From: Paenibacillus sp. VTT E-133291
Lineage (GTDB): Bacteria; Bacillota; Bacilli; Paenibacillales; Paenibacillaceae
Assembly: GCF_002264395.1 (NCBI RefSeq)
Contig: NZ_NFVA01000031.1
Location: 1-64,000 of the forward strand
DNA length: 64,000 nt
Direction of reading: 5' to 3'
The translations under genes and the position numbers were made by a program. Within the stretch, counting starts at the first letter, position 1, and each line of letters starts with the position of its first letter. Below the pieces are notes generated by a model. It was not told the origin of the DNA. It did no database searches and saw only the letters and a program-made list of their open reading frames with translations. This document shows, in pieces, positions 8,260 through 17,455 of the stretch.

Positions 8260-11200
8260 ATGTTTGGGAAAGCAATGAAAAGAGGATTTTTGTTCTTTGT
8301 CATCATCTGCTTGGTAATAGGCAGTGGCGGTCAGCTTGTCAGTACGGTTTATGCCGATGATACGGAGAATACTACCTATGAAGCTGAAGCTGATGGAAAT
8401 GCTATGACTGGCAATGCTTCTATTTCTGAACACCCAGCGGCTTCCGGGGGGCAGAAAGTCGGAGGCATGTATCAAGGAAGCACTTTGCAGTTCAATCATG
8501 TGACTGTAAGTGTGAGTGGGAATTATAAAATTACAGTATACTATTTTTCTGGCGATTCGCGGCCATTCAATATCAGTGCCAATGGCGGCGATAAGCAGTT
8601 TGAAGAACCACCCAAGACAGTGGATTGGGATACGGTGGGAGCTTATGATGTGACACTTCCGCTGAATGCTGGAGAGAACAGTATCCTGATTGATGACAAC
8701 AACTGGTATTCTCCAGACATCGACAAGATCGTAATTCGTGGACTGGACGACAGCGAACCAGGTGAAGGATCTGGAGGCGACTGGAAGGAGAAGCTGCATG
8801 GTGCAATCATAGAAGCCGAAGCGCCTGAAAATATAATTACAGGCAACGCCAAAATAGCGGACAGCAGCGTTGGTTCCGGTGGCAAAATTGTAAAGGATAT
8901 GAATAAAAACAGTACTTTACAGTTCACAAATGTCACTGTGCCGGCAGCGGGAACGTATTTGATCCGTATTTCCTATATTTCCGGTGACCAGCGGCCTGTC
9001 TATATACAGGTGAATGATGGACAGGATGAATTGGTTGATCTGCCAAAGACAGCAAGCTGGGATACGGTAGGGACTTATGATGTAGAAGCCTCCCTGCAGG
9101 AAGGGTTGAACACGATCACTTTCTCGGATCATGACTGGTACTCTCCAGATTTCGACCGGATTGAAGTCATTCCGTATACGATCAGTTATGAAGCGGAGTC
9201 TCCGGTCAATGATTTAACTGGAGAAGCACGAGTTGGCGATAGCCCGAATGCTTCTGGCGGTCAGAAGGTAGGGTACCTGAATGGAGGTAGCTCTATAACC
9301 TTCAACAAGATTACAGCTCCAATGCCAGGTGATTACCGAATCACGGTAGCATACTTTTCAGGAGACCCACGCAGTTTCTATGTAAGCGCCAATGGCGGAG
9401 TTGAACAATATTATGAGCTGCCTAAGACGCCGGACTGGGATACAGCTCTCACATATGAGCTTACCCTGCCCCTGAACGAAGGCGAGAATACAATCAAATT
9501 CTCAGACGGCAACTGGTATGCGCCAGATCTGGATCGAATTATTGTAGAACCGGCATTGGGTACAGATCCTAATCCTCCAGTTGAAGAGGAGGGTGATCTG
9601 GGGACACCAGGGACTTCGAATAACTACGGGGCCATCACCGTTACCGAATATACTTATGGAACACTCGTATCGAATGGACAATATGAAGTGTCTTATAATA
9701 CGAAGTCTGGATATGCAAGCTACAAATGGACGGATGGTCAGAAGCTGCAAGGAATCTATAGCAGCATTAAACTCGGTGAGACTCTCGTTGAAACTAAAAA
9801 CTATGAGAATCATACAAGTGCTGGTGCTCCGGTAGAAATTCAAGATGGCTTCGGTAAAGGAGTGGAGCTTACTTTTGTTCACACCTCAGCTGGACAGCCA
9901 ACACTCAAACAGGTTTACAAGTTTTATGACGATCAGAAGTATTTCTTAACTCGTCTGGATGCCGTTAACGATACGGCGCTACAGACGAATTATATGTCAC
10001 CTATTACCGTAAAACGTTCAGGTGGAGTAGATATCGGTGCCAGTGCAGATAACCGAGTGCTGACCGTTCCTTTTGACAATGATGCTTGGATTCGTTATAA
10101 ATCTCAATCTGTGAACCGAGCGGATACCAGCTATGAAATGACGACTATCTTTAATAACTCGACACGCAGCGGCCTTGTGCTAGGGTCGGTCACTCATGAT
10201 ACGTGGAAGACTGGGATCGACTGGAAGGGTTCTTCTAATCGGCTCAACGAACTGGTGGTTTATGGCGGCGCTGCAAGTGATGTTACCCGAGATACACAAC
10301 CTCATGGCATCCTTACAGGCGCAGAATTGTCTTCGCCGCTGATTATGGTGGGGGCATTCAGTGATTACCGCACAGGACTTGAGGAATACGGAAAAGCTAA
10401 TGCGATCATCACACCTCCACTGTTGCTGAATCCTGAGTTGCCGCAAGGCGTGCCGGTTGGCTTTAACAGCTGGGGAGCTTACGAAGGTACACTTTCATAC
10501 CAAGACGTTGTGGATGTCTCCAATTATTATAAGGAGCACCTAAATGATTTCAATAATAACGGTAATGTATTTATTAATATGGATTCCTATTGGGACAATT
10601 TGAATGATAAGCAGCTTGCTGACGCTGTATCAGTCATTAAGGGTAATGGTCAGCATGCAGGTATCTATTGGGCACCATTTGTCTATTGGGGCAACAATAT
10701 GAGCCAGCCGGTAGAGGGTACCGACAATAAGTATACGTATGGCGATATTGTCCTCAAAGATGCTGAGGGTAAACCGCTGCCGACGCTGGATGGGGCTTTT
10801 CCTCTGGATGTGACACATCCAGGTGCTAAGCTGCGCATGAATTATTTTTTGGACAAATTTAAGGCTCTGGGCTTTACCTTCATCAAATTGGATTTCTTGA
10901 CGCACGGTTCGCTTGAGGGACAACATTTCGATTCAACCGTAACGACAGGGATTCAAGCTTATAATGAAGGAATGCGTTATGTGAACGAACGTTTGGATGG
11001 AAAAATGTTCATTAGCGCATCTATTGCGCCAATCTTTCCAAGTCAATATGCACACAGCAGACGTATTTCCTGCGATACCTACGGTAAGATCAATGAAACG
11101 GAGTACATGCTGAATTCGTTGACTTATGGCTTCTGGCAAAATGGCACGATCTACACCTATACGGATCCCGATCATTTGGCGTTGGCCCGTGCTTCCAGCT

Positions 11201-13068
11201 TAACTGAAGCTCGCAGCCGCATGAACTCTGGCGTCATCGCCGGTACCGTACTTCTCGGCTCTGATGATGTTAACGATCCAAAAGCACAAGAATACATGAC
11301 TGCCTTGTTTAACAACAAGGAGGTTCTTGAATTAGCGTTAAAAGGAAAAGTGTTCAAGCCGCTGGAAGGAAATACGAATGCCAATGCAGCGGATACTTTT
11401 GTGATGAAAGACGGCAACGATTATTATCTAGCCGTATTCAACTACAGCGCCAATGCTTCTGCAGATAAAACAGTGAATCTCGGTCGCGCTGGACTGGACG
11501 CAGCGGAATCGTACACGATGCAAGACCTATGGACGGGAGAGGTTTCGACGATTTCAGGAACACTCGCATTGTCCTTGCAACCGACTGAATCGAAACTGGT
11601 AAAATTAACGGCCGCTCCAAAGAAAGTAACAGGTGTAAAGCTGGATAAGACAGAGCTAACATTGACCGCTGGTGAAACCGGAAAGTTGACGGCTACGCTA
11701 TCTCCGGAAGAGGCGGCGAATAAAGCGGTGAACTGGACTTCGAGCGATACGTCTGTAGCCACTGTAGTATATGGAACGGTAACAGCTGTAAACGCTGGGA
11801 AAACCACAATTACTGTGGAAACAGTAGACGGCGGCTTCAAAGCTACGGCAGAAGTTACAGTCAAAGCGGCCCCAACTGTAGAACCGGGAAATCCTGAAGT
11901 TCCTGCGAATCCGGGTAACAACAACGGTACTCCTGGTAGCATTGTAGACCAAGAGAATGGCGCGGGCACTCTAATCCTTACACCAGAGATGCTGAAAGTG
12001 AATAGTGCATCTGGTAATGTCATCGTGGAGATTAAGGGAGATACACAGCAGATACAATTATCCTCTGATGTAGTTCGTCAGTTGGCGAATCACACACTGG
12101 TTCTGAAGTCCGGTAAGTTCTCCATGAAGGTGCCTGCCGATCTGATCCGCCAGTTGCAGAGCAAGCTACCGGAAGGTCAGCGGGATGATAGCACTATAAC
12201 CCTGAAATTAGCACCACTCAGCAGCAAGGCTAATGAGATCATTGCTGCAGCGGAGGGCACTACTCAAGCACAGGTTAGACTCAAGGGTGATATCTATGAG
12301 TTCAGTCTGTCGGTGACCACGAAAACTGGCACAACAGAAACGCTTTCTGCGTTCGATCAACCCATTACGCTAAGCCTGACAGTGGGAGCAGGTTTTGATT
12401 TGAGGCGTGGAGGCATTTACTATATTGCGGATAACGGTAAGCTGGAATATATCTCTGCGAATTATGCTGATGGTGTATTGACAGCACAAGTTAATCACTT
12501 TAGTAAATATGCTGTGCTGGAGCTTAAACGGAGCTTTGTCGATGTGCCAGCCCATCACTGGGCTAGTCCTGCAATCCAAGAACTGGCGGCCAAGCTGTAT
12601 GTTCAAGGGACTAGCAAAGACAAGTTTGAACCAAACCGTGCGATTACGCGTGCTGAGTTCACCTCTATGCTCGTTCATTCCCTTGGGCTGACCACAAGAG
12701 GAGAGGTTAGCTTTGCTGATGTTGCACCGTCTGCTTGGTACGCGGAGTCCATTTCTATCGCTTACAAGGCGGGCATCGTGAGCGGCAGAAGTGCAACCAA
12801 GTTCGAGCCGTCTGCACAGATTACCCGTGAAGAAATCACGGTCATGTTAATGAAAGCCTATGAGCTGAAGAATGGCAAAGTGACTGTTGCTTCAGCTGAC
12901 GTGGCATTCAAAGATATGAAGCAAGTCTCCTCTTGGGCAGCATCTTCTGTAAAGGGAACAGCCAGCCTAGGACTGGTTCAAGGTCAAAGTGAAGGTCTGT
13001 TTGCACCAAAAGGGATCGCTTCCCGAGCAGAAGCGACCCAAGTGATCTATAACTTGATTATGAAGTAA
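8260..13068 (+). CDS. Secreted, SLH-anchored clan GH-D glycosidase with three CBM-like repeats
   Basis: 1602 residues. A signal peptide (1-32) is followed by three ~120-residue beta-sandwich repeats (about 39-161, 182-303, 308-430), each beginning with YEAE- or EAEA-type sequence and ending in a NWYSPD-like segment, resembling CBM6/35-type sugar-binding modules. A clan GH-D catalytic region (about 461-1117) has GFNSWG, nucleophile candidate D878 (IKLDF) and acid/base candidate D939 (RRISCD). A Big_2-type Ig domain (1120-1204), a Pro/Gly linker, an accessory domain and three SLH domains (1426-1602) complete it. It should sit on the cell wall and trim alpha-galactosyl polymers. The catalytic module is a paralogue of the 621-2681 enzyme. 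Confidence 0.92.
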   Translation: MFGKAMKRGFLFFVIICLVIGSGGQLVSTVYADDTENTTYEAEADGNAMTGNASISEHPAASGGQKVGGMYQGSTLQFNHVTVSVSGNYKITVYYFSGDSRPFNISANGGDKQFEEPPKTVDWDTVGAYDVTLPLNAGENSILIDDNNWYSPDIDKIVIRGLDDSEPGEGSGGDWKEKLHGAIIEAEAPENIITGNAKIADSSVGSGGKIVKDMNKNSTLQFTNVTVPAAGTYLIRISYISGDQRPVYIQVNDGQDELVDLPKTASWDTVGTYDVEASLQEGLNTITFSDHDWYSPDFDRIEVIPYTISYEAESPVNDLTGEARVGDSPNASGGQKVGYLNGGSSITFNKITAPMPGDYRITVAYFSGDPRSFYVSANGGVEQYYELPKTPDWDTALTYELTLPLNEGENTIKFSDGNWYAPDLDRIIVEPALGTDPNPPVEEEGDLGTPGTSNNYGAITVTEYTYGTLVSNGQYEVSYNTKSGYASYKWTDGQKLQGIYSSIKLGETLVETKNYENHTSAGAPVEIQDGFGKGVELTFVHTSAGQPTLKQVYKFYDDQKYFLTRLDAVNDTALQTNYMSPITVKRSGGVDIGASADNRVLTVPFDNDAWIRYKSQSVNRADTSYEMTTIFNNSTRSGLVLGSVTHDTWKTGIDWKGSSNRLNELVVYGGAASDVTRDTQPHGILTGAELSSPLIMVGAFSDYRTGLEEYGKANAIITPPLLLNPELPQGVPVGFNSWGAYEGTLSYQDVVDVSNYYKEHLNDFNNNGNVFINMDSYWDNLNDKQLADAVSVIKGNGQHAGIYWAPFVYWGNNMSQPVEGTDNKYTYGDIVLKDAEGKPLPTLDGAFPLDVTHPGAKLRMNYFLDKFKALGFTFIKLDFLTHGSLEGQHFDSTVTTGIQAYNEGMRYVNERLDGKMFISASIAPIFPSQYAHSRRISCDTYGKINETEYMLNSLTYGFWQNGTIYTYTDPDHLALARASSLTEARSRMNSGVIAGTVLLGSDDVNDPKAQEYMTALFNNKEVLELALKGKVFKPLEGNTNANAADTFVMKDGNDYYLAVFNYSANASADKTVNLGRAGLDAAESYTMQDLWTGEVSTISGTLALSLQPTESKLVKLTAAPKKVTGVKLDKTELTLTAGETGKLTATLSPEEAANKAVNWTSSDTSVATVVYGTVTAVNAGKTTITVETVDGGFKATAEVTVKAAPTVEPGNPEVPANPGNNNGTPGSIVDQENGAGTLILTPEMLKVNSASGNVIVEIKGDTQQIQLSSDVVRQLANHTLVLKSGKFSMKVPADLIRQLQSKLPEGQRDDSTITLKLAPLSSKANEIIAAAEGTTQAQVRLKGDIYEFSLSVTTKTGTTETLSAFDQPITLSLTVGAGFDLRRGGIYYIADNGKLEYISANYADGVLTAQVNHFSKYAVLELKRSFVDVPAHHWASPAIQELAAKLYVQGTSKDKFEPNRAITRAEFTSMLVHSLGLTTRGEVSFADVAPSAWYAESISIAYKAGIVSGRSATKFEPSAQITREEITVMLMKAYELKNGKVTVASADVAFKDMKQVSSWAASSVKGTASLGLVQGQSEGLFAPKGIASRAEATQVIYNLIMK

Positions 13069-13090
13069 AATATTGCAAATATAGAAATGA

Positions 13091-13135
13091 ACGAAGGAGT
13101 TAAGCGATCTCTAGATGCTTAGCTCCTTCGTTTTT
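13091..13135 (+). terminator. Intrinsic terminator after SLH glycosidase
   Basis: Arms ACGAAGGAGTTAAGC (13091-13105) and 13117-13131 pair with a single G-T position, followed by T5. Confidence 0.9.
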
Positions 13136-13210
13136 GGTGTTCACTGAAGCTTTATTAAGTAGCTAGCGTCCTAATGATAATGGTTATATCGAGGGGCTCG
13201 TGGCAACTAG

Positions 13211-13419
13211 GCTAGGTGAGAGCGATTAGGGAAAATCTCCCTAAAAATAGCCGGAAAATTCCTGGATGCAATGTAATTAGGGAAATCCTCCCTAATAATC
13301 GGGCGAATTCTGAATTTACCTCCAAATCAGCAAATAATCAGGGAGGATTTCCCTGATTATCAGTATAATGAGCAAAAATCGCCAAATTTCAGGGAGAATT
13401 TCCCTAATTGTTAATCAAT
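13211..13419 (-). repeat. Four-palindrome element, copy 2 (inverted)
   Basis: AGGGA-N5-TCCCT palindromes lie at 13228-13242, 13279-13293, 13340-13354 and 13391-13405, 51, 61 and 51 bp apart. In reverse complement this aligns with 27-236: the palindrome at 13228 is identical to the one at 205, and intervening segments are roughly 70-75% identical. Stem flanks vary in paired fashion (TTA/TAA at 13279, TCA/TGA at 13340, where the stem reaches 9 bp). It fills most of the 399-bp gap between two convergent genes; nothing else is seen there apart from the terminator. Confidence 0.85.
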
Positions 13420-13467
13420 ATTTCTGATTTCTCAATAAGCTTTGCGATTATTCAGATGCGTCGTTCC

Positions 13468-15222
13468 TTACAGTTCCTTTTGCGGCAAGCGAATTTGCAC
13501 AGTGGTACCTATTCCGAGTCTGCTAAACACTGTAACGCCGTAATGCTCCCCAAATCTCAGTTTTATCCGTCGATCTACGTTTGAAATCCCATAACCTCGT
13601 CCGGGCTTATCCTCAAGTAAAGCGTGAAGTGTCTCACGACTCATCCCCATACCATCATCAATCACGGATAGAAGAATATCATTATCTTTTATTACTCCTT
13701 TGATATGAATATTTAGCGGGCTTTCCTGATTCCACACAGCATGAAGCACCGCATTTTCTACAAAAGGCTGCAAGGCTAGCTTGACTGTAGAGTAAGGTAA
13801 GATCACTTCATCCACATGGTAGGTGATGTTCAATTGTCCTTTGAATCGGATCAGCTGAATGGCATTGTAGCTTTGCGTCAGCTTCAATTCTTCATTAATA
13901 GTTAAGATGCTCTTTCCTTTATTCAGGGAAATGCGATAAAACTTGGCGAGATGAAGCACCAAATCCTGAATACGGGTATCTTGATGTTTTAGGGCAAGAG
14001 ACGAAATGGAGCCCAGTGTATTGTAGAGAAAATGGGGGTTGATCTGAGCCTGAAGCAGGTCAAGCTCTGCCTCCTTATTCTGTAGCTCCTTCTGATACAC
14101 TTCGGTGATTAGGCTCTTTAAGCGTGTAGTCATTTGCTTGAAGGCAAAATGAAGCTGGCCAATCTCATCATTACCTAAATACTCATCATTCGTAGGGTTG
14201 AAGTCACCACGTTCAAGCCGCCGGATCATTCGGATTAACGTGCGAATACGTTTGCTGAACAGCGATGCCGTAATATATATCAGTATTAATGCTACGACTA
14301 TAAAAGCTAAAGAAATTTTGATGATGAGCTCGGACAGTGATTTGGCATCCTGAATGATACTGTCATAAGGAAAGATAGATACGGTTTTCCATCCGTTTTT
14401 TAGCGTATTGTAGACGGCGAATGCTTTTACCCCATTATATGTAGTATCAAATCGGCCAGAAGGCGATTCATCAAAGCTCTGATCAAGCATTTCCGGCAGA
14501 CTTGTATTTAATAAGTGCTTGTCAGCAGCTGATAATATAAGGCCCTTGTCATTAACAATAAAAATATCTTTGCCACCCGTCTCTTCCTCCATTAAAGAAT
14601 AGATCACCGATTCGGATATTTCGAAAACCAGAATACCGTAGGGATATTGATTGCGATTATTGTTCAGTAACCTGGCTAGTGTAAACATCGCGGGATTATC
14701 TTGTGACTGCGGTGAGGATAGATGAATAATATTCCCGTGAGATTGCATCAGCTGCTTGTACAGCGCTGTATTTTTAACCTCAGGTGTCACAGGCTTGATA
14801 TAATAATCATCTTTGGGAAGTGATTCATTTTCCGAATAAATGAAAACGCTACCAAAATCGGGATAAGCGGCCAGTACCGTGTCTATACGATTGCCAATAT
14901 ATTGATAGACGTCTAGATAGGATGGATCATCCTGGTATTCGCTTGTGAGATAAGTGGCCAGTCTGTTATCCAAGTAAATGGAAGCGGAAATATGCTCATA
15001 ACTGTCCAGTTTGTTCTCCAGGTTCTTATTGATCTGCGCCGTCGAATTCATCATATTGCTGTAAATCTGATCTGTTAATTTTGATTTTGTTAACTCGTAG
15101 GAAAGGTAGGCTAATAACATCATTGGAATAATGGTGACCAGAACGAACACAAGGAACAGCTTGGAGCGAAAGCTAAGGTCAATAAAAGGCATATAAATAT
15201 ACTTTTTGTAGAAATGACGCAT
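13468..15222 (-). CDS. YesM-like sensor histidine kinase
   Basis: 584 residues. A first membrane segment (about 20-42), an extracellular Cache-like sensor, a second segment (about 295-318), HAMP, then the His_kinase domain (PF06580) with QAQINPHFLYN carrying the phosphorylated histidine, and a HATPase domain with ENAVLHA, DDGMGM and GYGISN. It is divergent from the LplB-type permease operon starting at 15450, so it likely senses the sugar that operon imports. No response regulator adjoins it; the orphan YesN at 6433-7974 is the candidate partner. Confidence 0.92.
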   Translation of the reverse strand: MRHFYKKYIYMPFIDLSFRSKLFLVFVLVTIIPMMLLAYLSYELTKSKLTDQIYSNMMNSTAQINKNLENKLDSYEHISASIYLDNRLATYLTSEYQDDPSYLDVYQYIGNRIDTVLAAYPDFGSVFIYSENESLPKDDYYIKPVTPEVKNTALYKQLMQSHGNIIHLSSPQSQDNPAMFTLARLLNNNRNQYPYGILVFEISESVIYSLMEEETGGKDIFIVNDKGLILSAADKHLLNTSLPEMLDQSFDESPSGRFDTTYNGVKAFAVYNTLKNGWKTVSIFPYDSIIQDAKSLSELIIKISLAFIVVALILIYITASLFSKRIRTLIRMIRRLERGDFNPTNDEYLGNDEIGQLHFAFKQMTTRLKSLITEVYQKELQNKEAELDLLQAQINPHFLYNTLGSISSLALKHQDTRIQDLVLHLAKFYRISLNKGKSILTINEELKLTQSYNAIQLIRFKGQLNITYHVDEVILPYSTVKLALQPFVENAVLHAVWNQESPLNIHIKGVIKDNDILLSVIDDGMGMSRETLHALLEDKPGRGYGISNVDRRIKLRFGEHYGVTVFSRLGIGTTVQIRLPQKEL

Positions 15223-15321
15223 CGTAGAAGTCCCTTCTTTACTGTGAATTCACGGAAAGCCAAGTTTATCATATCAGACTGAATATCGAAATCCAATGCT
15301 CGAATGTTAAGAAACTCCTTT

Positions 15322-15370
15322 AAAAAGCGCTATCATTCGGAGGATTGAAGTATAGAAAGGAGTTCTATAC
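15322..15370 (+). promoter_or_regulatory. cre-like site and palindrome upstream of lpl-type operon
   Basis: AAAAAGCGCTATCA at 15322-15335 matches all but the first two positions of the TGWAANCGNTNWCA consensus. GTATAGAA-N5-TTCTATAC (15350-15370) is an 8-bp perfect inverted repeat. Both lie between the divergent kinase and permease genes. Roles as CcpA site and operator or leader hairpin are inferred. Confidence 0.35.
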
Positions 15371-15449
15371 GGACTTAAGATAAATAGGAGAGAAGTTGAA
15401 TCGAGATGTAGCAAGGCATGCTGCACGAAATAAAAAGGGAGGGTATTTG

Positions 15450-16406
15450 ATGCATAAAGCAAGCGCTATCAAAACAGTCAGGGGCAATAATTTTTGGTAC
15501 AGATTAAAAGAGCAGAAATGGTTATTTTTGCTAATGCTCCCTGCCATAATTGCGACATTGCTATTTTCCTATGGACCTATGTTTGGTATGTATATGGCAT
15601 TTACAAACTATCAACCGGGTGGAGGAACATTTTTTCAACAATTTTTCCATGCCGACTTTGTTGGCTTTAAGTGGTTTGAATATTTCTTTACCACAGGAGA
15701 CTTCTACCGTGTAATGCGTAATACGCTTGCGACAAGCCTCTTGACCTTGTTATTCGGATTTCCGGCGCCGATCATACTCGCGCTTGTGCTGAATGAAGCA
15801 AAACAGGGATTTTTCAAACGCTTTACGCAGACGGTTTCTTATCTGCCGCATTTTATCTCATGGGTTATCGCCGCTAACATTGTAATTACACTGCTAGCTT
15901 CCGATGGGATGTTCAACAATCTTCTAGTAACGCTCGGGATTGTGGACGAACCAGTAGCTTTTCTACAAAACGGACCTTTATTCTGGTGGATTATCGCCTT
16001 ATCTAATATGTGGAAAGAAATGGGTTTTAGCGCCATTATGTACCTTGCTGCAATATCCGCTATTAATCCGGAGCTTTACGAAGCCGCAAGAGTAGATGGA
16101 GCTAGCCGATTCAAGCAAATGTGGAATATTACGCTCCCTGCTTTACGTCCAACTATCGTGATATTGGCGATTCTCGCAGTCGGAGGTATTTTGAATGCCG
16201 GCTTTGAACAACAATATCTGTTGCAAAATAACACTGTGCTTGAGTACTCGGAAGTTATCGATATTTATGCATACAAATACGGGCTGCAAAACAGCATGTT
16301 CTCATACGGGGCTGCCGTGGGGGTATTCAAATCCGTTATTGCCTTCATTCTTGTTGTAATCGTGAATCGAATTTCTAGAAAAGTGAACGACCAAGCGTTG
16401 TTCTAA
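15450..16406 (+). CDS. LplB-like ABC sugar transporter permease
   Basis: 318 residues, six predicted membrane helices, with the ATPase-docking EAA loop reading EAARVDGASRFKQMWNITLP. It forms the inner-membrane channel with the next gene. The frame is open from 15396, but AAAGGGAGGG at 15435-15443 fits the ATG at 15450. It begins a permease-permease-lipoprotein operon (15450-19075) lacking an ATPase gene, as is usual for LplABC/YtcPQ-type importers of complex oligosaccharides. Polysaccharide-derived oligosaccharide is a likely substrate, given the glycosidases nearby. Confidence 0.92.
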   Translation: MHKASAIKTVRGNNFWYRLKEQKWLFLLMLPAIIATLLFSYGPMFGMYMAFTNYQPGGGTFFQQFFHADFVGFKWFEYFFTTGDFYRVMRNTLATSLLTLLFGFPAPIILALVLNEAKQGFFKRFTQTVSYLPHFISWVIAANIVITLLASDGMFNNLLVTLGIVDEPVAFLQNGPLFWWIIALSNMWKEMGFSAIMYLAAISAINPELYEAARVDGASRFKQMWNITLPALRPTIVILAILAVGGILNAGFEQQYLLQNNTVLEYSEVIDIYAYKYGLQNSMFSYGAAVGVFKSVIAFILVVIVNRISRKVNDQALF

Positions 16407-16433
16407 ATAACAAAATGGAGAGGAGCGCTTGAG

Positions 16434-17324
16434 ATGTTTTTGAACAGATACGGAGATCATATCTTTAAGTGTTTTGTATATTTGATTCTTATTCTTGTAT
16501 TGCTAGTTACCTTCTTACCTTTTTGGAATATTCTCGTGCTTTCATTAAATGCTGCTGAGGATACTGTTCGTGGTGGCGTCTACTTTTGGCCAAGAGATAT
16601 CACCTTTGATAGCTATAAACAAATTTTGAAAGATACCGAAATTATGAATGGGATATGGGTAACGGTTAAACGGACCGTAATTGGTGCACCACTGTCGGTT
16701 CTTGTGATTACGATGCTTGCTTATCCGCTAAGCCGGCGGAATTTGATGGGACGCAAGGGCTGGAACCTTTACTTCGTCTTTACGATGTATTTCGGAGGCG
16801 GTTTGATTCCTTATTACATGGTGCTTAAAGCCCTGAATATGATCGACACTTTCTCCGTTTTTATTCTGCCAGGCTTGATGAATGTCTTCTATATGATTAT
16901 TGTCCGTACCTTTATGGAGGGATTGCCTGGTGAGATTGAGGAGTCAGCGAAAGTAGATGGAGCGAACGACTTAATGATTTTCTTCCGGATTGTGCTGCCG
17001 TTAACAACACCAGTGCTCGCGACAGTGGGCCTCTTTCAGGCAATATCACATTGGAACTCGTGGTTTGACTCTTATGCCTTTACTTACAGCTCAGACCTGA
17101 AGACCTTGCAAGCTGTACTCGTCAAAATACTGAGTCAATTCCAGACCGGAGGTATGGTATCGCAATCGCAAATGCTGGCAAACTCCGCCAAGCGAAATGC
17201 GGTTTCAAGCGATACGATCCGGATGGCAGCGACGATGGTTGCAACATTGCCTATCGTTCTAGTGTATCCGTTCCTGCAAAAGTATTTTGTTAAGGGTATG
17301 ACTTTGGGAGCTGTTAAGAGTTAA
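16434..17324 (+). CDS. LplC/YtcP-like ABC sugar transporter permease
   Basis: 296 residues, multi-pass, with EAA loop EESAKVDGANDLMIFFRIVLP. It starts 27 bp after the first permease, with AGAGGAGCG as RBS. It forms the heterodimeric channel with the 15450 product. Its C-terminal KGMTLGAVKS is characteristic of the MalG/LplC type. Confidence 0.93.
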   Translation: MFLNRYGDHIFKCFVYLILILVLLVTFLPFWNILVLSLNAAEDTVRGGVYFWPRDITFDSYKQILKDTEIMNGIWVTVKRTVIGAPLSVLVITMLAYPLSRRNLMGRKGWNLYFVFTMYFGGGLIPYYMVLKALNMIDTFSVFILPGLMNVFYMIIVRTFMEGLPGEIEESAKVDGANDLMIFFRIVLPLTTPVLATVGLFQAISHWNSWFDSYAFTYSSDLKTLQAVLVKILSQFQTGGMVSQSQMLANSAKRNAVSSDTIRMAATMVATLPIVLVYPFLQKYFVKGMTLGAVKS

Positions 17325-17342
17325 TATGGTTAAATAACCGAA

Positions 17343-17373
17343 CGCCAGCCGGAGAGGAGTTGTCCAGCTGGCG
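17343..17373 (+). promoter_or_regulatory. Intercistronic hairpin before solute-binding lipoprotein gene
   Basis: CGCCAGC (17343-17349) pairs with GCTGGCG (17367-17373) in the gap between permease and lipoprotein genes, with no T run. Such hairpins often protect the downstream mRNA segment so that the binding protein is made in excess; that role is inferred. Confidence 0.45.
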
Positions 17374-17455
17374 GCCCTGAAGGGGGGTGAGCGGACAGAC
17401 TTGCTTGGTTGCTTGATAGACTTGTGACGTAACTTAATTAATGGGAGGAATTAGG

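Noticed and set aside
11442..12023. 193-codon minus-strand frame inside the SLH glycosidase gene
   Set aside because: Shadow frame opposite a gene with clear domains; no RBS or similarity to anything recognisable.
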